From Gemmatimonas sp. UBA7669 (GTDB taxonomy: Bacteria > Gemmatimonadota > Gemmatimonadetes > Gemmatimonadales > Gemmatimonadaceae): a stretch of DNA of 64,000 bases. The position numbers were made by a program, and so were the translations under genes. The notes under the pieces were generated by a model. It was not told the origin of the DNA. It saw only the letters and a list, made by a program, of their open reading frames with translations, and searched no databases. Positions 49,557 to 58,394 of the stretch are shown in pieces. Position 1 is the first letter of the stretch. Each line of letters opens with the position of its first letter. The stretch spans positions 43,216-107,215 of the forward strand of contig NZ_DLHL01000063.1 of assembly GCF_002483225.1 (NCBI RefSeq), in the 5' to 3' direction.

Positions 49557-51158
49557 TCACGGTGCCACCCCTGACGTTCCGGCTGCCATGGCGCCCGTTG
49601 CTGCGCCAGCCACGCCGGGCATGGGCAGTCCGCGCAGGCCCAGCGCCTCGTAGTTCAGACCGGCGAACGCGGCGTGCACCTGCGTCATGGCACCAAATAC
49701 TTCGGACGGCAGGTAGAACCGGCCTTCCCCACCCGCGGCCGCCAGCAAGTCGGCCAACACATACCACGTGGGACGCGCCACACCCGGCGCCGTGCGCGCC
49801 TGCAGGTAACGCTGCACACGGCCACGCAGATTGGTCAGCGTGCCTTCTTCTTCCATCGTGTTGGCGACCGGCAACACCACGGCAGCACGTGCCTCGGCGA
49901 TGGCCGGCAGCGTGGTGCCCACATACACGAAGGTTGCGGCGCGAGCGAGCACGTCCGTCGGTATGGCCTCAAGACTGTCGCCCACCACGAGCAGCGCGTC
50001 ACCATCGTTGAGGACTGCGGCGAGCTCAGTCACTTCGGTGAAACCCAGCGCACGGGCGCCCGTGGCGTTGGCGGCGCGTTCCGCACGAAGCGCGAGGTCC
50101 GGCGCACCGGGCAGTACGGACTCCTCACCACGCGTGACCGTAAAGCTTCCAACGCCGCCCAGCTGCGTGCGCAAACGCTCGAGCAGGAACAGGGCCTCGT
50201 TGGACAGGTTCGGGGACACGTGGACCACCAGACGACGACCGCTGAGGGCCTCGGCCGCCAGCGCGATGGCCTGATCCCATTCCGCGATGGCCAGCCCCTG
50301 GCCGGATCGCACCAGCGGCTGATCGGCGCGGTCACGGCGGTTGAACTCGCGATAGCCCGAGCGGCCCACGTCGCAGAGGAAGTACTGGTTCACGGCCTCA
50401 TTGGGACGTGGCTTGAAACGCACGATCACGTTGTCGCGTGACTCTGCCACCGCGTTGCAGCCCTGGCTGCAGCCCGTGCACACCGTGGGCGCACGATCCA
50501 GCTCCCACGCACGCGCCTTGTTGAGGAAATCCTTGCTGAGCAGCGCACCAACCGGGCACAGATCGATGACGTTTGCCGCCCACGGGTTGGTGAGGTCATG
50601 TCCTTCGGCCTTGCCGATGAAAGCGCGGTCGCCGCGCTCGGACACGTTCAGCACCGGCTCCTGCGCCACGTCACTCATGAAGCGCACGCAGCGTGTGCAG
50701 AGAATGCACCGGTTCTGCACGTACAGGACATCGCCGCCAAAATCCTCCACCGGATTGAAGCGCTTGGGTTCCCGGTAGCGGGACTCTGCGCGCCCTTCGG
50801 CGAAGGTGTAGTCCTGCAACTCGCACTCACCCGCCTGATCGCAGATGGGGCAGTCGAGTGGATGGTTGATGAGCAGGAACTCCAGCACACCCTTGCGCGC
50901 TTCGAGTGCCTTGGGCGAGTGCACGTGCACAACCTGACCTTCCATCACCGACGTGGCACAGGCCGGCGCCAGCTTGGGCATCTTCTCGACTTCGACGAGG
51001 CACATGCGGCACACGCCCGCCACCGGAAGACCCGGGTGGTAGCAATAGTGCGGGATGAGCACACCGGCCGTCTTGGCGGCCTCGAGGATCGACAGACCGT
51101 CCGGCACCTGCACCGGCCGGCCTTCAATCGTGAGGTTCACCATCTTCAACTCTGCCAT
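49557..51158 (-). CDS. nuoG: NADH-quinone oxidoreductase subunit G, short form
   Basis: A 533-residue Fe-S subunit. N1b [2Fe-2S] ligands are C39, C50, C53 and C67. N5 has His99 with C103, C106 and C112; N4 has C151, C154, C157 and C201. A fourth set, C227, C230, C234 and C262, matches the off-pathway N7 cluster kept by some bacteria. The C-terminal molybdopterin-type domain is cut down to about 270 residues, compared with roughly 900 residues total in E. coli. ATG at 51158 follows nuoF by 7 nt. It transfers electrons from NuoE/F to NuoI. Confidence 0.93.
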   Translation of the reverse strand: MAELKMVNLTIEGRPVQVPDGLSILEAAKTAGVLIPHYCYHPGLPVAGVCRMCLVEVEKMPKLAPACATSVMEGQVVHVHSPKALEARKGVLEFLLINHPLDCPICDQAGECELQDYTFAEGRAESRYREPKRFNPVEDFGGDVLYVQNRCILCTRCVRFMSDVAQEPVLNVSERGDRAFIGKAEGHDLTNPWAANVIDLCPVGALLSKDFLNKARAWELDRAPTVCTGCSQGCNAVAESRDNVIVRFKPRPNEAVNQYFLCDVGRSGYREFNRRDRADQPLVRSGQGLAIAEWDQAIALAAEALSGRRLVVHVSPNLSNEALFLLERLRTQLGGVGSFTVTRGEESVLPGAPDLALRAERAANATGARALGFTEVTELAAVLNDGDALLVVGDSLEAIPTDVLARAATFVYVGTTLPAIAEARAAVVLPVANTMEEEGTLTNLRGRVQRYLQARTAPGVARPTWYVLADLLAAAGGEGRFYLPSEVFGAMTQVHAAFAGLNYEALGLRGLPMPGVAGAATGAMAAGTSGVAP

Positions 51159-51165
51159 GCGTCCC

Positions 51166-52494
51166 TCAGGCCGCCGAGGCGCGCAGCGCCGCGGGAACGG
51201 TGACCTTCGACGGGTTCGCGGCAATCTTCGCCTCGAACTCGTGGCGGAACTTCTTGAGTCCCGAAATGACCGGCGTCGCGCAGGAATCGCTCAACACGCA
51301 GATCGTCTTGCCGCTCATGTTGTCGGCAATGGACAGCAGCGTGTCGAGGTCCTCCATCGTGCCTTCGCCGTCGCGGATACGTTCCATGATGCGCGTGATC
51401 CACGCCGTGCCCTCGCGGCACTGTGAGCATTGCGCGCAGCTCTCGTGCGCATAGAAGCGCGTCAGGCGCGCAATCTGTCGCACCATGCACTGCCGATCGT
51501 CGAATACGATGGCACCGCCGGAGCCCAACATCGTGCCAGCCGCCACCATGCCTTCGTAGTCCATGATGGCCGCCTCGGCTTCCTCACGCGTGAGGATGGG
51601 CACCGACGAACCACCGGGGATGACCGCCTTGATTTCGCGGCCGGGCAGCGGCCCGCCACAGAGATCGTACAGGAACTCCTTGAACGGGAACCCCAGCGCG
51701 ACTTCGTAGTTGCCCGGGCGCGTGATGTTGCCGCAGACCGAGAACAACTTGGTGCCGATGCTCTTGGGGTTGTCCGGACGACCGAACTGCTTGTACCACT
51801 CTGCCCCGTTCTTGATGATATACGGGACCGTGGTGAGCGTTTCCACGTTGTTGATGGTGGTGGGCTTGCCGAACAGGCCCGCCACCGCCGGGAAGGGCGG
51901 CTTGATGCGTGGATTGCCGCGACGCCCCTCCAGCGAGTTCATGAGCGCCGTTTCCTCGCCGCAGATATAAGCCCCGGCCCCGCGATGCACGTGCACATCC
52001 ACACGCTTGCCGCTGCCCATGGCGTTGGCACCGAGAATGCCGGCGGCATACGCCTCCTCCACCGCTGCACACACGCGCGCATAGGGCTCGGTGAACTCGC
52101 CGCGGATGTAGATGTACGCCGTCTCGGCATAAATGGCGTGCGCGCCGAGCGCGACACCCTCCACCAGGCCGTGCGGCGTCCAGCGCATGATCTCGCGATC
52201 CTTGAACGTGCCGGGCTCCGACTCATCGGCATTGCAGCACAGGTAGTGCGTCTTGCCGTCGGGTTTCATGAATGACCACTTCATGCCCGTTGGGAATCCG
52301 GCGCCGCCGCGACCGCGCAGCCCCGAATCCTTGACCACGTTCTGGATGTCCTGCGGGTCCATGGCCAGCGCCTTCTGCAGCGCTTCATACCCACCACGTG
52401 CCCGCCAGCCGGCCAGCGTGCGCGCCTCGGCATCGCCGAAGTAGCGCGACAGCACCGGTGTTTCGCGGGGATGCGAAGGATGCGGATAACCCAT
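51166..52494 (-). CDS. nuoF: NADH-quinone oxidoreductase subunit F
   Basis: The 442-residue subunit that binds NADH and FMN and carries cluster N3. Motifs are GLRGRGGAGFPTGMKW (NADH), CNADESEPGTFKDRE and GAGAYICGEETALMNSLEG (FMN). The [4Fe-4S] set is ESCAQCSQCREG with the later Cys in SDSCATPV. ATG at 52494 overlaps the nuoE stop (TAATG). Confidence 0.96.
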   Translation of the reverse strand: MGYPHPSHPRETPVLSRYFGDAEARTLAGWRARGGYEALQKALAMDPQDIQNVVKDSGLRGRGGAGFPTGMKWSFMKPDGKTHYLCCNADESEPGTFKDREIMRWTPHGLVEGVALGAHAIYAETAYIYIRGEFTEPYARVCAAVEEAYAAGILGANAMGSGKRVDVHVHRGAGAYICGEETALMNSLEGRRGNPRIKPPFPAVAGLFGKPTTINNVETLTTVPYIIKNGAEWYKQFGRPDNPKSIGTKLFSVCGNITRPGNYEVALGFPFKEFLYDLCGGPLPGREIKAVIPGGSSVPILTREEAEAAIMDYEGMVAAGTMLGSGGAIVFDDRQCMVRQIARLTRFYAHESCAQCSQCREGTAWITRIMERIRDGEGTMEDLDTLLSIADNMSGKTICVLSDSCATPVISGLKKFRHEFEAKIAANPSKVTVPAALRASAA

Positions 52495-53045
52495 TACTTC
52501 AGCTCCGACAGAATGCGCGGCACCGACTCGGGCGTCACCGACTCGATGAAGTCGTTGTTGATCATGACGGGCGTGGCAAAGCCACAGGCGCCAAGACACT
52601 CCACCTCGATGACCGTGTACCGGCCGTCGGCGCTGGTCAGTCCGAGATCGCCGCAGCCGGTGTGTTCGAGGAAGCTCTTCACCACATCTTCCGCGCCGCA
52701 CACGTTGCACGGCGTGGTGGTGCACACCTGGATGAAGTGCTTCCCCACCGGATGCTGGTGGTACATGGTGTAGAAGCTCACCACGCCCTTGATGTAGGCC
52801 GGCGTGAGCTCGAGCACACGGGCCACTTCCTCGATGCCCTGCTCGCTCACCCAACCGCGGGCATCCTGCAGCATCCACAGCGCGGGCAGCAGCGCCGCCT
52901 GTTTGGTGGGATAGCGCGAGAGAATCTTGTCGAGCTCTGCACGCGCGGCACCGACAAAGACCGGCTCGTGCGGTTCGTCGTGATGATGGCCATGCGGTGG
53001 AGCCGACACGATGGCGCCGCCACTTGCCGATGGACCGTGACTCAT
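52494..53045 (-). CDS. nuoE: NADH-quinone oxidoreductase subunit E
   Basis: A 183-residue thioredoxin-like [2Fe-2S] (N1a) subunit: first ligand pair in CTTTPC, second in ECLGAC. An N-terminal tail of about 25 residues contains GHHHDEPHEP, a His/Glu-rich segment not needed for the fold and absent from most homologues, which could bind metal. Overlaps nuoD by 4 nt and nuoF by one base. Confidence 0.95.
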   Translation of the reverse strand: MSHGPSASGGAIVSAPPHGHHHDEPHEPVFVGAARAELDKILSRYPTKQAALLPALWMLQDARGWVSEQGIEEVARVLELTPAYIKGVVSFYTMYHQHPVGKHFIQVCTTTPCNVCGAEDVVKSFLEHTGCGDLGLTSADGRYTVIEVECLGACGFATPVMINNDFIESVTPESVPRILSELK

Positions 53046-54367
53046 CGGTCGATCTCTCCCATGACGATATCGATGCTCGCGTTGATCGCGATCACGTCAG
53101 ACAGCAGGTGTCCCTCGACCATCTGCGGGATGGCCGAGAGATTCACGAACGACGGCGGGCGGATGCGCCAGCGTACCGGCTTGCTCGTTCCATCGCTCAC
53201 GAAGTAGTAGCCCTTCTCGCCCTTGGGGCTTTCGACCGCCACATAGCACTCGCCGACGGGTGGACGCGGGCCTTCCATCACCAGCTTGAAGTGATGGATC
53301 ATCGATTCCATCTCGCTCGTCGCCTTGTGCTTGGGCGGCAGGATGAGACGCGGGTCGTCGATGTTGATGGGGCCACCTGGCAGACGCTGCAGGGCCTGCT
53401 CCAGAATGCGCACACTCTGCCGCATCTCTTCCACGCGCACGAGGAAGCGATCGTAGACGTCGCCCTGCGTGCCGACGGGTACGTCGAAGTCGTAGGTCTC
53501 GTAGTCGAGATACGGGAAGTCCTTGCGCACATCGTAGGCCACACCCGACGCGCGCAGCATGGGGCCGGAGAGCCCCGCGTTCACCGCCTCCTGCGCACTC
53601 ATGGCGCCAAGGCCCACGGTCCGACCGGCCCAGATGGCGTTCGTCTCGAGCATGCCCACCGACTCCTCGAGGGTCTTGGGGAACCCCTTGAGGAAAGCGC
53701 GCAGGCCGTCGAGCCAGCCATCAGGCAGGTCGGCGGCCATGCCACCCACGCGCGTGGCGGTGGTGGTCAGACGCGCGCCCACCCAGCCCTCGAGCAGGTT
53801 GTAAATGTTCTCGCGTTCCTGGTACAGCCACAGGAACGGCGTGAACGCGCCGATGTCCACCGAGGTCGTACCCAGCCACACCAGGTGCGACATGATGCGG
53901 GAGAGCTCCATGAGGATGACACGCAGCACTTTCGTACGCTCTGTCATGCCCACGCCGAAGAGCCGCTCCGCACCCAGCACGAACGCCACGTTGTTGCCCG
54001 GCGAGTTGAGATAATCCTCGCGGTCGGTCCACGGGATGATCTGGTTGTACTGGCGATACTCGCCGATCTTCTCGAAGCCGCAGTGCAGATAGCCGATGTG
54101 CGGAATGCACCGCACGACGGTTTCGCCATCGAGCTCGAGCACCAGACGCAACACGCCGTGCGTCGCCGGGTGCTGCGGCCCGATGTTGATGAGCATGTGA
54201 TCGGCGTCGAACTCGGGCTCTCCGCCAAGGGGAGCGAGCGCGGTGCCGGCGCCTTCACGCGCCACGGCTGCCCCGCCCTGGGCCACCAGTGGCGCGCGCA
54301 GCGGCACACCCTGCGCGTCGAGTCCACTTGTGCCAAGCGCCACTTCGATGGTGCGACGCGCGCTCAT
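53042..54367 (-). CDS. nuoD: NADH-quinone oxidoreductase subunit D
   Basis: The 441-residue 49-kDa subunit forms the quinone-reduction site with NuoB. Family marks are INIGPQHPATHGVLRL, HIGYLHCGFEKIGEYR, DREDYLNSPGNN and the C-terminal SDVIAINASIDIVMGEIDR. About 55 residues precede the conserved core (mature families start near INIGPQHP), an Ala/Gly-rich extension. The start overlaps nuoC by 4 nt; nuoC and nuoD are separate here, unlike the E. coli fusion. Confidence 0.95.
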   Translation of the reverse strand: MSARRTIEVALGTSGLDAQGVPLRAPLVAQGGAAVAREGAGTALAPLGGEPEFDADHMLINIGPQHPATHGVLRLVLELDGETVVRCIPHIGYLHCGFEKIGEYRQYNQIIPWTDREDYLNSPGNNVAFVLGAERLFGVGMTERTKVLRVILMELSRIMSHLVWLGTTSVDIGAFTPFLWLYQERENIYNLLEGWVGARLTTTATRVGGMAADLPDGWLDGLRAFLKGFPKTLEESVGMLETNAIWAGRTVGLGAMSAQEAVNAGLSGPMLRASGVAYDVRKDFPYLDYETYDFDVPVGTQGDVYDRFLVRVEEMRQSVRILEQALQRLPGGPINIDDPRLILPPKHKATSEMESMIHHFKLVMEGPRPPVGECYVAVESPKGEKGYYFVSDGTSKPVRWRIRPPSFVNLSAIPQMVEGHLLSDVIAINASIDIVMGEIDR

Positions 54368-55104
54368 TCGCCCTCCACCAGCGGCTGGGTGGCCGACTGC
54401 TCGCGAAGGCGACGCTTCATGTCTTCAGGCAGCGAGTCGAAGGCCTCGGCGATGCTCAGTTCTTCCATGGAGTAGCGCGCTTCCGGTTCGGCGGCCAGCG
54501 CCTGCTTGAGCTGTTCAGAGCGAGAGAAGCGTCCGCGCAGCGGGAAATCCTTGCGCAGCGGATGGCCTTCCCGGTACTGCTCCCACATGAGAATGCGCCG
54601 CATGTCCGGATGGCCCTCGAAGCGGATGCCGAACATGTCAAAGCACTCGCGCTCCAGCCAGTTGGCGCCGGTATAGATGTCCATGACGCTCGGCACCTCG
54701 AGCGGCGTGCCGGGCTCGAGTTCCACCTTGAGGCGCAGAAAGCGCCGATGGCCCAGCGCGCGCAGGTGCCACACGACTTCGAGGGGACGCCCGCCGCCGC
54801 GGTACTCCACGGCGGTGACGTCGACCAGATAGTCGTAGCGTTCGCTGGGCTCGTCGTGCAGCCAGCGCACGACCCCGTGCAGGGCCTCGCGCGTCACGTA
54901 CACAATGGTCTCGCCCCAGATCACCTCAACGCGCGTGATCGCCGGCCCGAAGCGCGCCACCAGGGCCGCGGCGGTCGGGTTGGCCGGCGCGCCGGTGCGT
55001 GGAATGTTGACCGGCGTGATGGGCGAGCCGTTGGCGTCGGCCGCAACGGCTGCCATGACCGGCGACGTGCTGCTCACGTCGTTTCCAGAAACCGGAGTGG
55101 TCAT
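54364..55104 (-). CDS. nuoC: NADH-quinone oxidoreductase subunit C
   Basis: The 246-residue 30-kDa subunit. The core shows YLVDVTAVEY, RFLRLKVELE and the signature NWLERECFDMFGIRFEGHPDMRRILM with GHPLRKDFPL. Residues 1-45 are a low-complexity Ala/Pro-rich tail, and about 50 residues follow the core. ATG at 55104 overlaps nuoB by 4 nt. Confidence 0.94.
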   Translation of the reverse strand: MTTPVSGNDVSSTSPVMAAVAADANGSPITPVNIPRTGAPANPTAAALVARFGPAITRVEVIWGETIVYVTREALHGVVRWLHDEPSERYDYLVDVTAVEYRGGGRPLEVVWHLRALGHRRFLRLKVELEPGTPLEVPSVMDIYTGANWLERECFDMFGIRFEGHPDMRRILMWEQYREGHPLRKDFPLRGRFSRSEQLKQALAAEPEARYSMEELSIAEAFDSLPEDMKRRLREQSATQPLVEGE

Positions 55105-55727
55105 GGCGCAGAGCGAGTCTGATGCACCGAGTTGCCGAACGGCTCCGACAACTCGTCGATGCGCGAGGGCGGAATGTAGAGCTGGCTGGACGGATCCGGC
55201 TCGATTTCCACGTGACGTGTGCTGTCCTTGAGACGCTCCGTCATCACCTTCTTCTGCAGCATGATGATGGCGTGCATGAGCGCTTCCGGCCGCGGCGGGC
55301 AACCCGGTACGTAGACGTCCACCGGAATGATGGTGTCGATGCCCTGCACCACGGCGTAGTTGTCGAACATGCCGCCCGTCGAGGCGCAGGCGCCCATGGA
55401 GATGACCCACTTGGGCTGCGGCATCTGCTGATAGATGCGGCGCAGCACAGGGGCCAGTTTGAGTGGCACGCGACCGGCGCACAGCAGGACGTCTGCCTGG
55501 CGCGGGGAGTAGCTCAAACGCTCCATACCGAAGCGCGACAGGTCGAACCGGCTGGCCGCCGTGGCCATGAACTCGATGGCGCAGCACGCGGTGCCGAAGG
55601 GCATGGGCCAGAGCGAACCGGCGCGTGCCCAATTGACGAGGAAGTCGAGTCGCGTCGTGACCCAGCCGTCCTGCGAGCCGGGGTCCATCTGCACGAGGCG
55701 ACGATCCGTGGCCGAGGTCAGTCCCAC
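55101..55727 (-). CDS. nuoB: NADH-quinone oxidoreductase subunit B
   Basis: The 208-residue subunit that carries the terminal N2 [4Fe-4S] cluster. Ligands lie in FGTACCAIEF (tandem Cys), GACAS and VPGCPPRPEAL. The start was set at the GTG at 55727, inside the end of nuoA, because an AAGGGAG lies 7 nt upstream. The in-frame ATG at 55688 has no ribosome-binding site. The result is a 10-nt overlap with nuoA, the only larger overlap in the operon. Confidence 0.9.
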   Translation of the reverse strand: MGLTSATDRRLVQMDPGSQDGWVTTRLDFLVNWARAGSLWPMPFGTACCAIEFMATAASRFDLSRFGMERLSYSPRQADVLLCAGRVPLKLAPVLRRIYQQMPQPKWVISMGACASTGGMFDNYAVVQGIDTIIPVDVYVPGCPPRPEALMHAIIMLQKKVMTERLKDSTRHVEIEPDPSSQLYIPPSRIDELSEPFGNSVHQTRSAP

Positions 55728-56122
55728 GTCAACGCTCCCTTCTTCCACACATAGATGAAGCCCACCACCAGGATGAGCGCGAACACCAGCATTTCGCCGA
55801 GCCCGAAGAACGACAACTGTCCGGTCGGGCACACCCCGTTGAGGAGCGGCACCTGACAGGAGAGCTGACGGTAGTGCACGCCCCACGGAATCATGAACAC
55901 CGTCTCGATGTCGAACACGATGAAGAGCATCGCGACGAGATAGAACTTCACCGAGAAGCGATCCCGGGCATCACCAAGCGGGCTGATACCGGACTCGTAG
56001 GGCTGGGATTTGACAGGTGTGGGTTGCGCCTTGGTCGTCAGGTGGCTGATGCCGAGGATCAGCACCGCGTTCAGGATGACGAAGCCAAGCAGCAGCAGGA
56101 CCGGCAGATAGGATCGGAGCAT
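55718..56122 (-). CDS. nuoA: NADH-quinone oxidoreductase subunit A
   Basis: A 134-residue three-span subunit at the junction of membrane and peripheral arms. Motifs are QPYESGISPLGDARDRFSVKFY and FIVFDIETVFMIPW, with the conserved acidic residues. It is the first gene of the complete nuoA-N operon; the control region lies in the 330-nt gap before dcd. Confidence 0.96.
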   Translation of the reverse strand: MLRSYLPVLLLLGFVILNAVLILGISHLTTKAQPTPVKSQPYESGISPLGDARDRFSVKFYLVAMLFIVFDIETVFMIPWGVHYRQLSCQVPLLNGVCPTGQLSFFGLGEMLVFALILVVGFIYVWKKGALTWD

Positions 56123-56452
56123 CAGGCAGCAGCGGAGATGCGTCGCACGTTCACGATCTCCGGATCGTCCCGGAGTTCGTGAAAGAATTCACAAAGGATC
56201 CTGAAGAAGCTATGCGCCGGACCGGCCGCACTCAACAGCACACAAAGATGTTTTTGTGCGAAGTAACCTGCAAACTCATATTCGCACGGCTAAGCTCGCT
56301 CTCGCGGGAGATCGCGAGCTGCAAACTCTGGGCTTTGGCGCCAAGGCCGACATGTCCCTAACTTACCGCGCCGAGCGCCTGTCCCGGTTCGCGGGGCACG
56401 GAGCATGGACCACTCGGTCCTAACGGTTTCCACCTTCAGCACACTTCGCCAC
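56123..56452. other. Divergent nuoA/dcd control region
   Basis: A 330-nt gene-free stretch. It holds a 6-bp hairpin CTCCGG/CCGGAG (56158-56175), the CRP/FNR-like palindrome, a 7-bp inverted repeat GTGCGAA/TTCGCAC (56256-56287, 18-nt spacer), a direct repeat CTGCAAACTC (56268-56277 and 56319-56328) and a GCTCGC/GCGAGC hairpin (56294-56319). A possible nuo promoter on the minus strand is TTGAGT-17-TAGCTT, weak. If dcd starts at the earlier ATG (56405), the gap is 282 nt. Confidence 0.6.
56178..56193 (-). promoter_or_regulatory. CRP/FNR-family-like operator upstream of nuoA
   Basis: CGTGA-N6-TCACA matches nine of ten specified bases of the CRP consensus TGTGA-N6-TCACA and is centred about 63 nt before the nuoA start codon. 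CRP/FNR-family regulators of respiration use such sites; the regulator itself is not in the window. Confidence 0.45.
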
Positions 56453-57007
56453 ATGGGGCTCTGCTCAGACCGCTGGATTACGCGCATGGCGCGCGACCAT
56501 GGCATGATCGAACCGTTTGAAGACCGCCAGGTGCGCCAGGGCGTCATCTCGTACGGTGTCAGCTCCTATGGCTACGATATGCGGGTGGCCTCCGAATACC
56601 GGATCTTCACCAACGCGCTCAGCTCCATCGTCGACCCCAAGCATTTCGATCCGAAGAGCTTCGTGGAGTTCGAGGGAGACGTGTGCATCGTGCCGCCCAA
56701 TTCCTTCGCGCTGGCCCGCAGCGTTGAGTACTTCCGCATTCCACGCAACGTGCTCACGCTCACTGTGGGCAAGAGCACCTACGCGCGTTGCGGTATCATC
56801 ACCAACGTCACGCCGTTCGAGCCCGAGTGGGAAGGCTACGTGACGCTCGAGATCTCCAACACCACGCCGCTGCCGGCCAAGATCTATTCCAACGAAGGCA
56901 TCGCGCAGGTGGTGTTCTTCACCGGTGATGAAGATCCGGAAGTCAGCTACGGCGACAAGAAGGGCAAGTATCAGGGCCAGCACGGAGTGACCCTGCCCCG
57001 GATCTGA
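56453..57007 (+). CDS. dcd: dCTP deaminase
   Basis: Dcd deaminates dCTP to dUTP for thymidylate synthesis. The 184-residue protein shows SDRWITRMARDHGMIEPF at the start, YGVSSYGYDMR, the VGKSTYARCGI catalytic segment with its conserved Arg and Cys, and the C-terminal GKYQGQHGVTLPR. ATG at 56453 was chosen because MGLCSDRW aligns exactly with the family start; an in-frame ATG at 56405 would add 16 unrelated residues. Two codons of spacer or less separate it from the DUF389 gene. Confidence 0.94.
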   Translation: MGLCSDRWITRMARDHGMIEPFEDRQVRQGVISYGVSSYGYDMRVASEYRIFTNALSSIVDPKHFDPKSFVEFEGDVCIVPPNSFALARSVEYFRIPRNVLTLTVGKSTYARCGIITNVTPFEPEWEGYVTLEISNTTPLPAKIYSNEGIAQVVFFTGDEDPEVSYGDKKGKYQGQHGVTLPRI

Positions 57008-58348
57008 GTGGTGAAGGGGCTGCGAGTGCTCCGCCTGTTCGACTTGCGACGCGATCAGCGCGAGCCGGACGCCATCCACGAGGCCATCGAGGCGGGCGTG
57101 CAGGCCGCAGGCACCAACCTCTGGGTGCTCATCTTCGCCATCTTCGTGGCGTCGGTGGGACTGAATGTGAACTCCACGGCGGTCATCATCGGCGCGATGC
57201 TCATCTCGCCGCTGATGGGCCCCATCGTTGCCATTGGCTACGGCGCCGGGGTGAACGACTTCGGGCTCATCAAGCGCGCGCTGCGCACGCTGGGGCTGTT
57301 CGTGTTCATCAGCCTGACAACGGCCACGGTGTATTTCGCCATCAGTCCGCTGTCGCAGGCCCAGTCGGAACTGCTGGCCCGCACCAGTCCCACGTTGTGG
57401 GATGTGCTCATTGCCTTCTTCGGAGGCGCCGCCGGCATTGTGGCCCTCACGCGGCGCGAGGTCTCCAATGTGGTGCCTGGTGTGGCCATTGCTACCGCAC
57501 TCATGCCGCCGCTCTGTACGGCCGGCTTCGGTCTTGCGTCGCGCAACCTGAGCTACTTCGGTGGCGCGTTCTATCTCTTCTCCATCAACGCCGTGTTCAT
57601 CGCGTTCGCCACCTTGTCGGTGGTGAAGCTGTTGCGCCTGCCTTCGCGTGGGGTGGTCGATGACGCGGTACGCCGACGCACCCGGCTCGCCATTGGGGTG
57701 GCCGTCACGGCCATGCTGGTTCCCAGCACCTGGCTGGCCTACCGTCTCGTGCAGCAGGAGTTTTTTGCGGCCGCCGCCGGCCGCCTCGTGCGCGATCTGT
57801 CGGCCAATCAGTCCATCGTGCTGCTGGCCAGTGATATCGACGCGCGCAGCCGCACGCTCTCACTGACGCTCGGGGGCACGCCGCCACCAGACGACTTTGC
57901 CGAGCTCTTGGCGGCGCGGCTCTCGGGACCCACGTCCGGCGCCGCCACGGTGCGCATTCGTCAGGTGGGTGGCGATCAGCTCGACATGGCCTCGCTGCGT
58001 CGCGACCTGCAGCGCGACCTGCAGCGCGATCTGTTCAGCAGCACGACACAGGAGTTGCAGCAGCGGGTTCGTGAACTGCAACTCGAGGCCTCCACTGCGC
58101 GCACCGCGCAAATTGCACGGGCGCAGTTGCTCACCGAACTCCAGGCGGAGTTTCCGGAGGCGGTGTCGGTGACCGTGGCGCAGGGCGACCAACGTATACC
58201 GGGCGATTCACTCTCGGTACCGGTACTCGTGGTGCACTTGCAGGTCTCGCGCGCGGTCACCGCCACCGACGAGCGCCGCTTGCGCGCGCGCCTCACGTCG
58301 CGTTTCGCGCCAACGCGCGTCGAACTCGTGATCACGCGTCAGCGCTGA
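57008..58348 (+). CDS. DUF389 family membrane protein
   Basis: A 446-residue protein starting with GTG directly after the dcd stop (a second GTG follows at 57011). The DUF389 core (about 30-210) has six or so spans and the signature NSTAVIIGAMLISPLMGPIVAIGYG, then NVVPGVAIATALMPPLCTAGFGL. After one more span the last 190 residues are soluble. They include a charged helical segment (about 330-365) with tandem R-D-L-Q units, probably a coiled coil, and an OmpA/BON-like end. DUF389 function is unknown. Tight spacing suggests co-expression with dcd. Confidence 0.85.
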   Translation: MVKGLRVLRLFDLRRDQREPDAIHEAIEAGVQAAGTNLWVLIFAIFVASVGLNVNSTAVIIGAMLISPLMGPIVAIGYGAGVNDFGLIKRALRTLGLFVFISLTTATVYFAISPLSQAQSELLARTSPTLWDVLIAFFGGAAGIVALTRREVSNVVPGVAIATALMPPLCTAGFGLASRNLSYFGGAFYLFSINAVFIAFATLSVVKLLRLPSRGVVDDAVRRRTRLAIGVAVTAMLVPSTWLAYRLVQQEFFAAAAGRLVRDLSANQSIVLLASDIDARSRTLSLTLGGTPPPDDFAELLAARLSGPTSGAATVRIRQVGGDQLDMASLRRDLQRDLQRDLFSSTTQELQQRVRELQLEASTARTAQIARAQLLTELQAEFPEAVSVTVAQGDQRIPGDSLSVPVLVVHLQVSRAVTATDERRLRARLTSRFAPTRVELVITRQR

Positions 58349-58394
58349 CTTCCAGCGCCAAGCGATTGCGCCACACCATCGTCGACCTGCTGCG

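Noticed and set aside
55689..55886. A longer N-terminus for NuoB reaching into nuoA
   Set aside because: Residues upstream of the GTG at 55727 are out-of-frame nuoA sequence and not conserved NuoB; the strong AAGGGAG supports the GTG.
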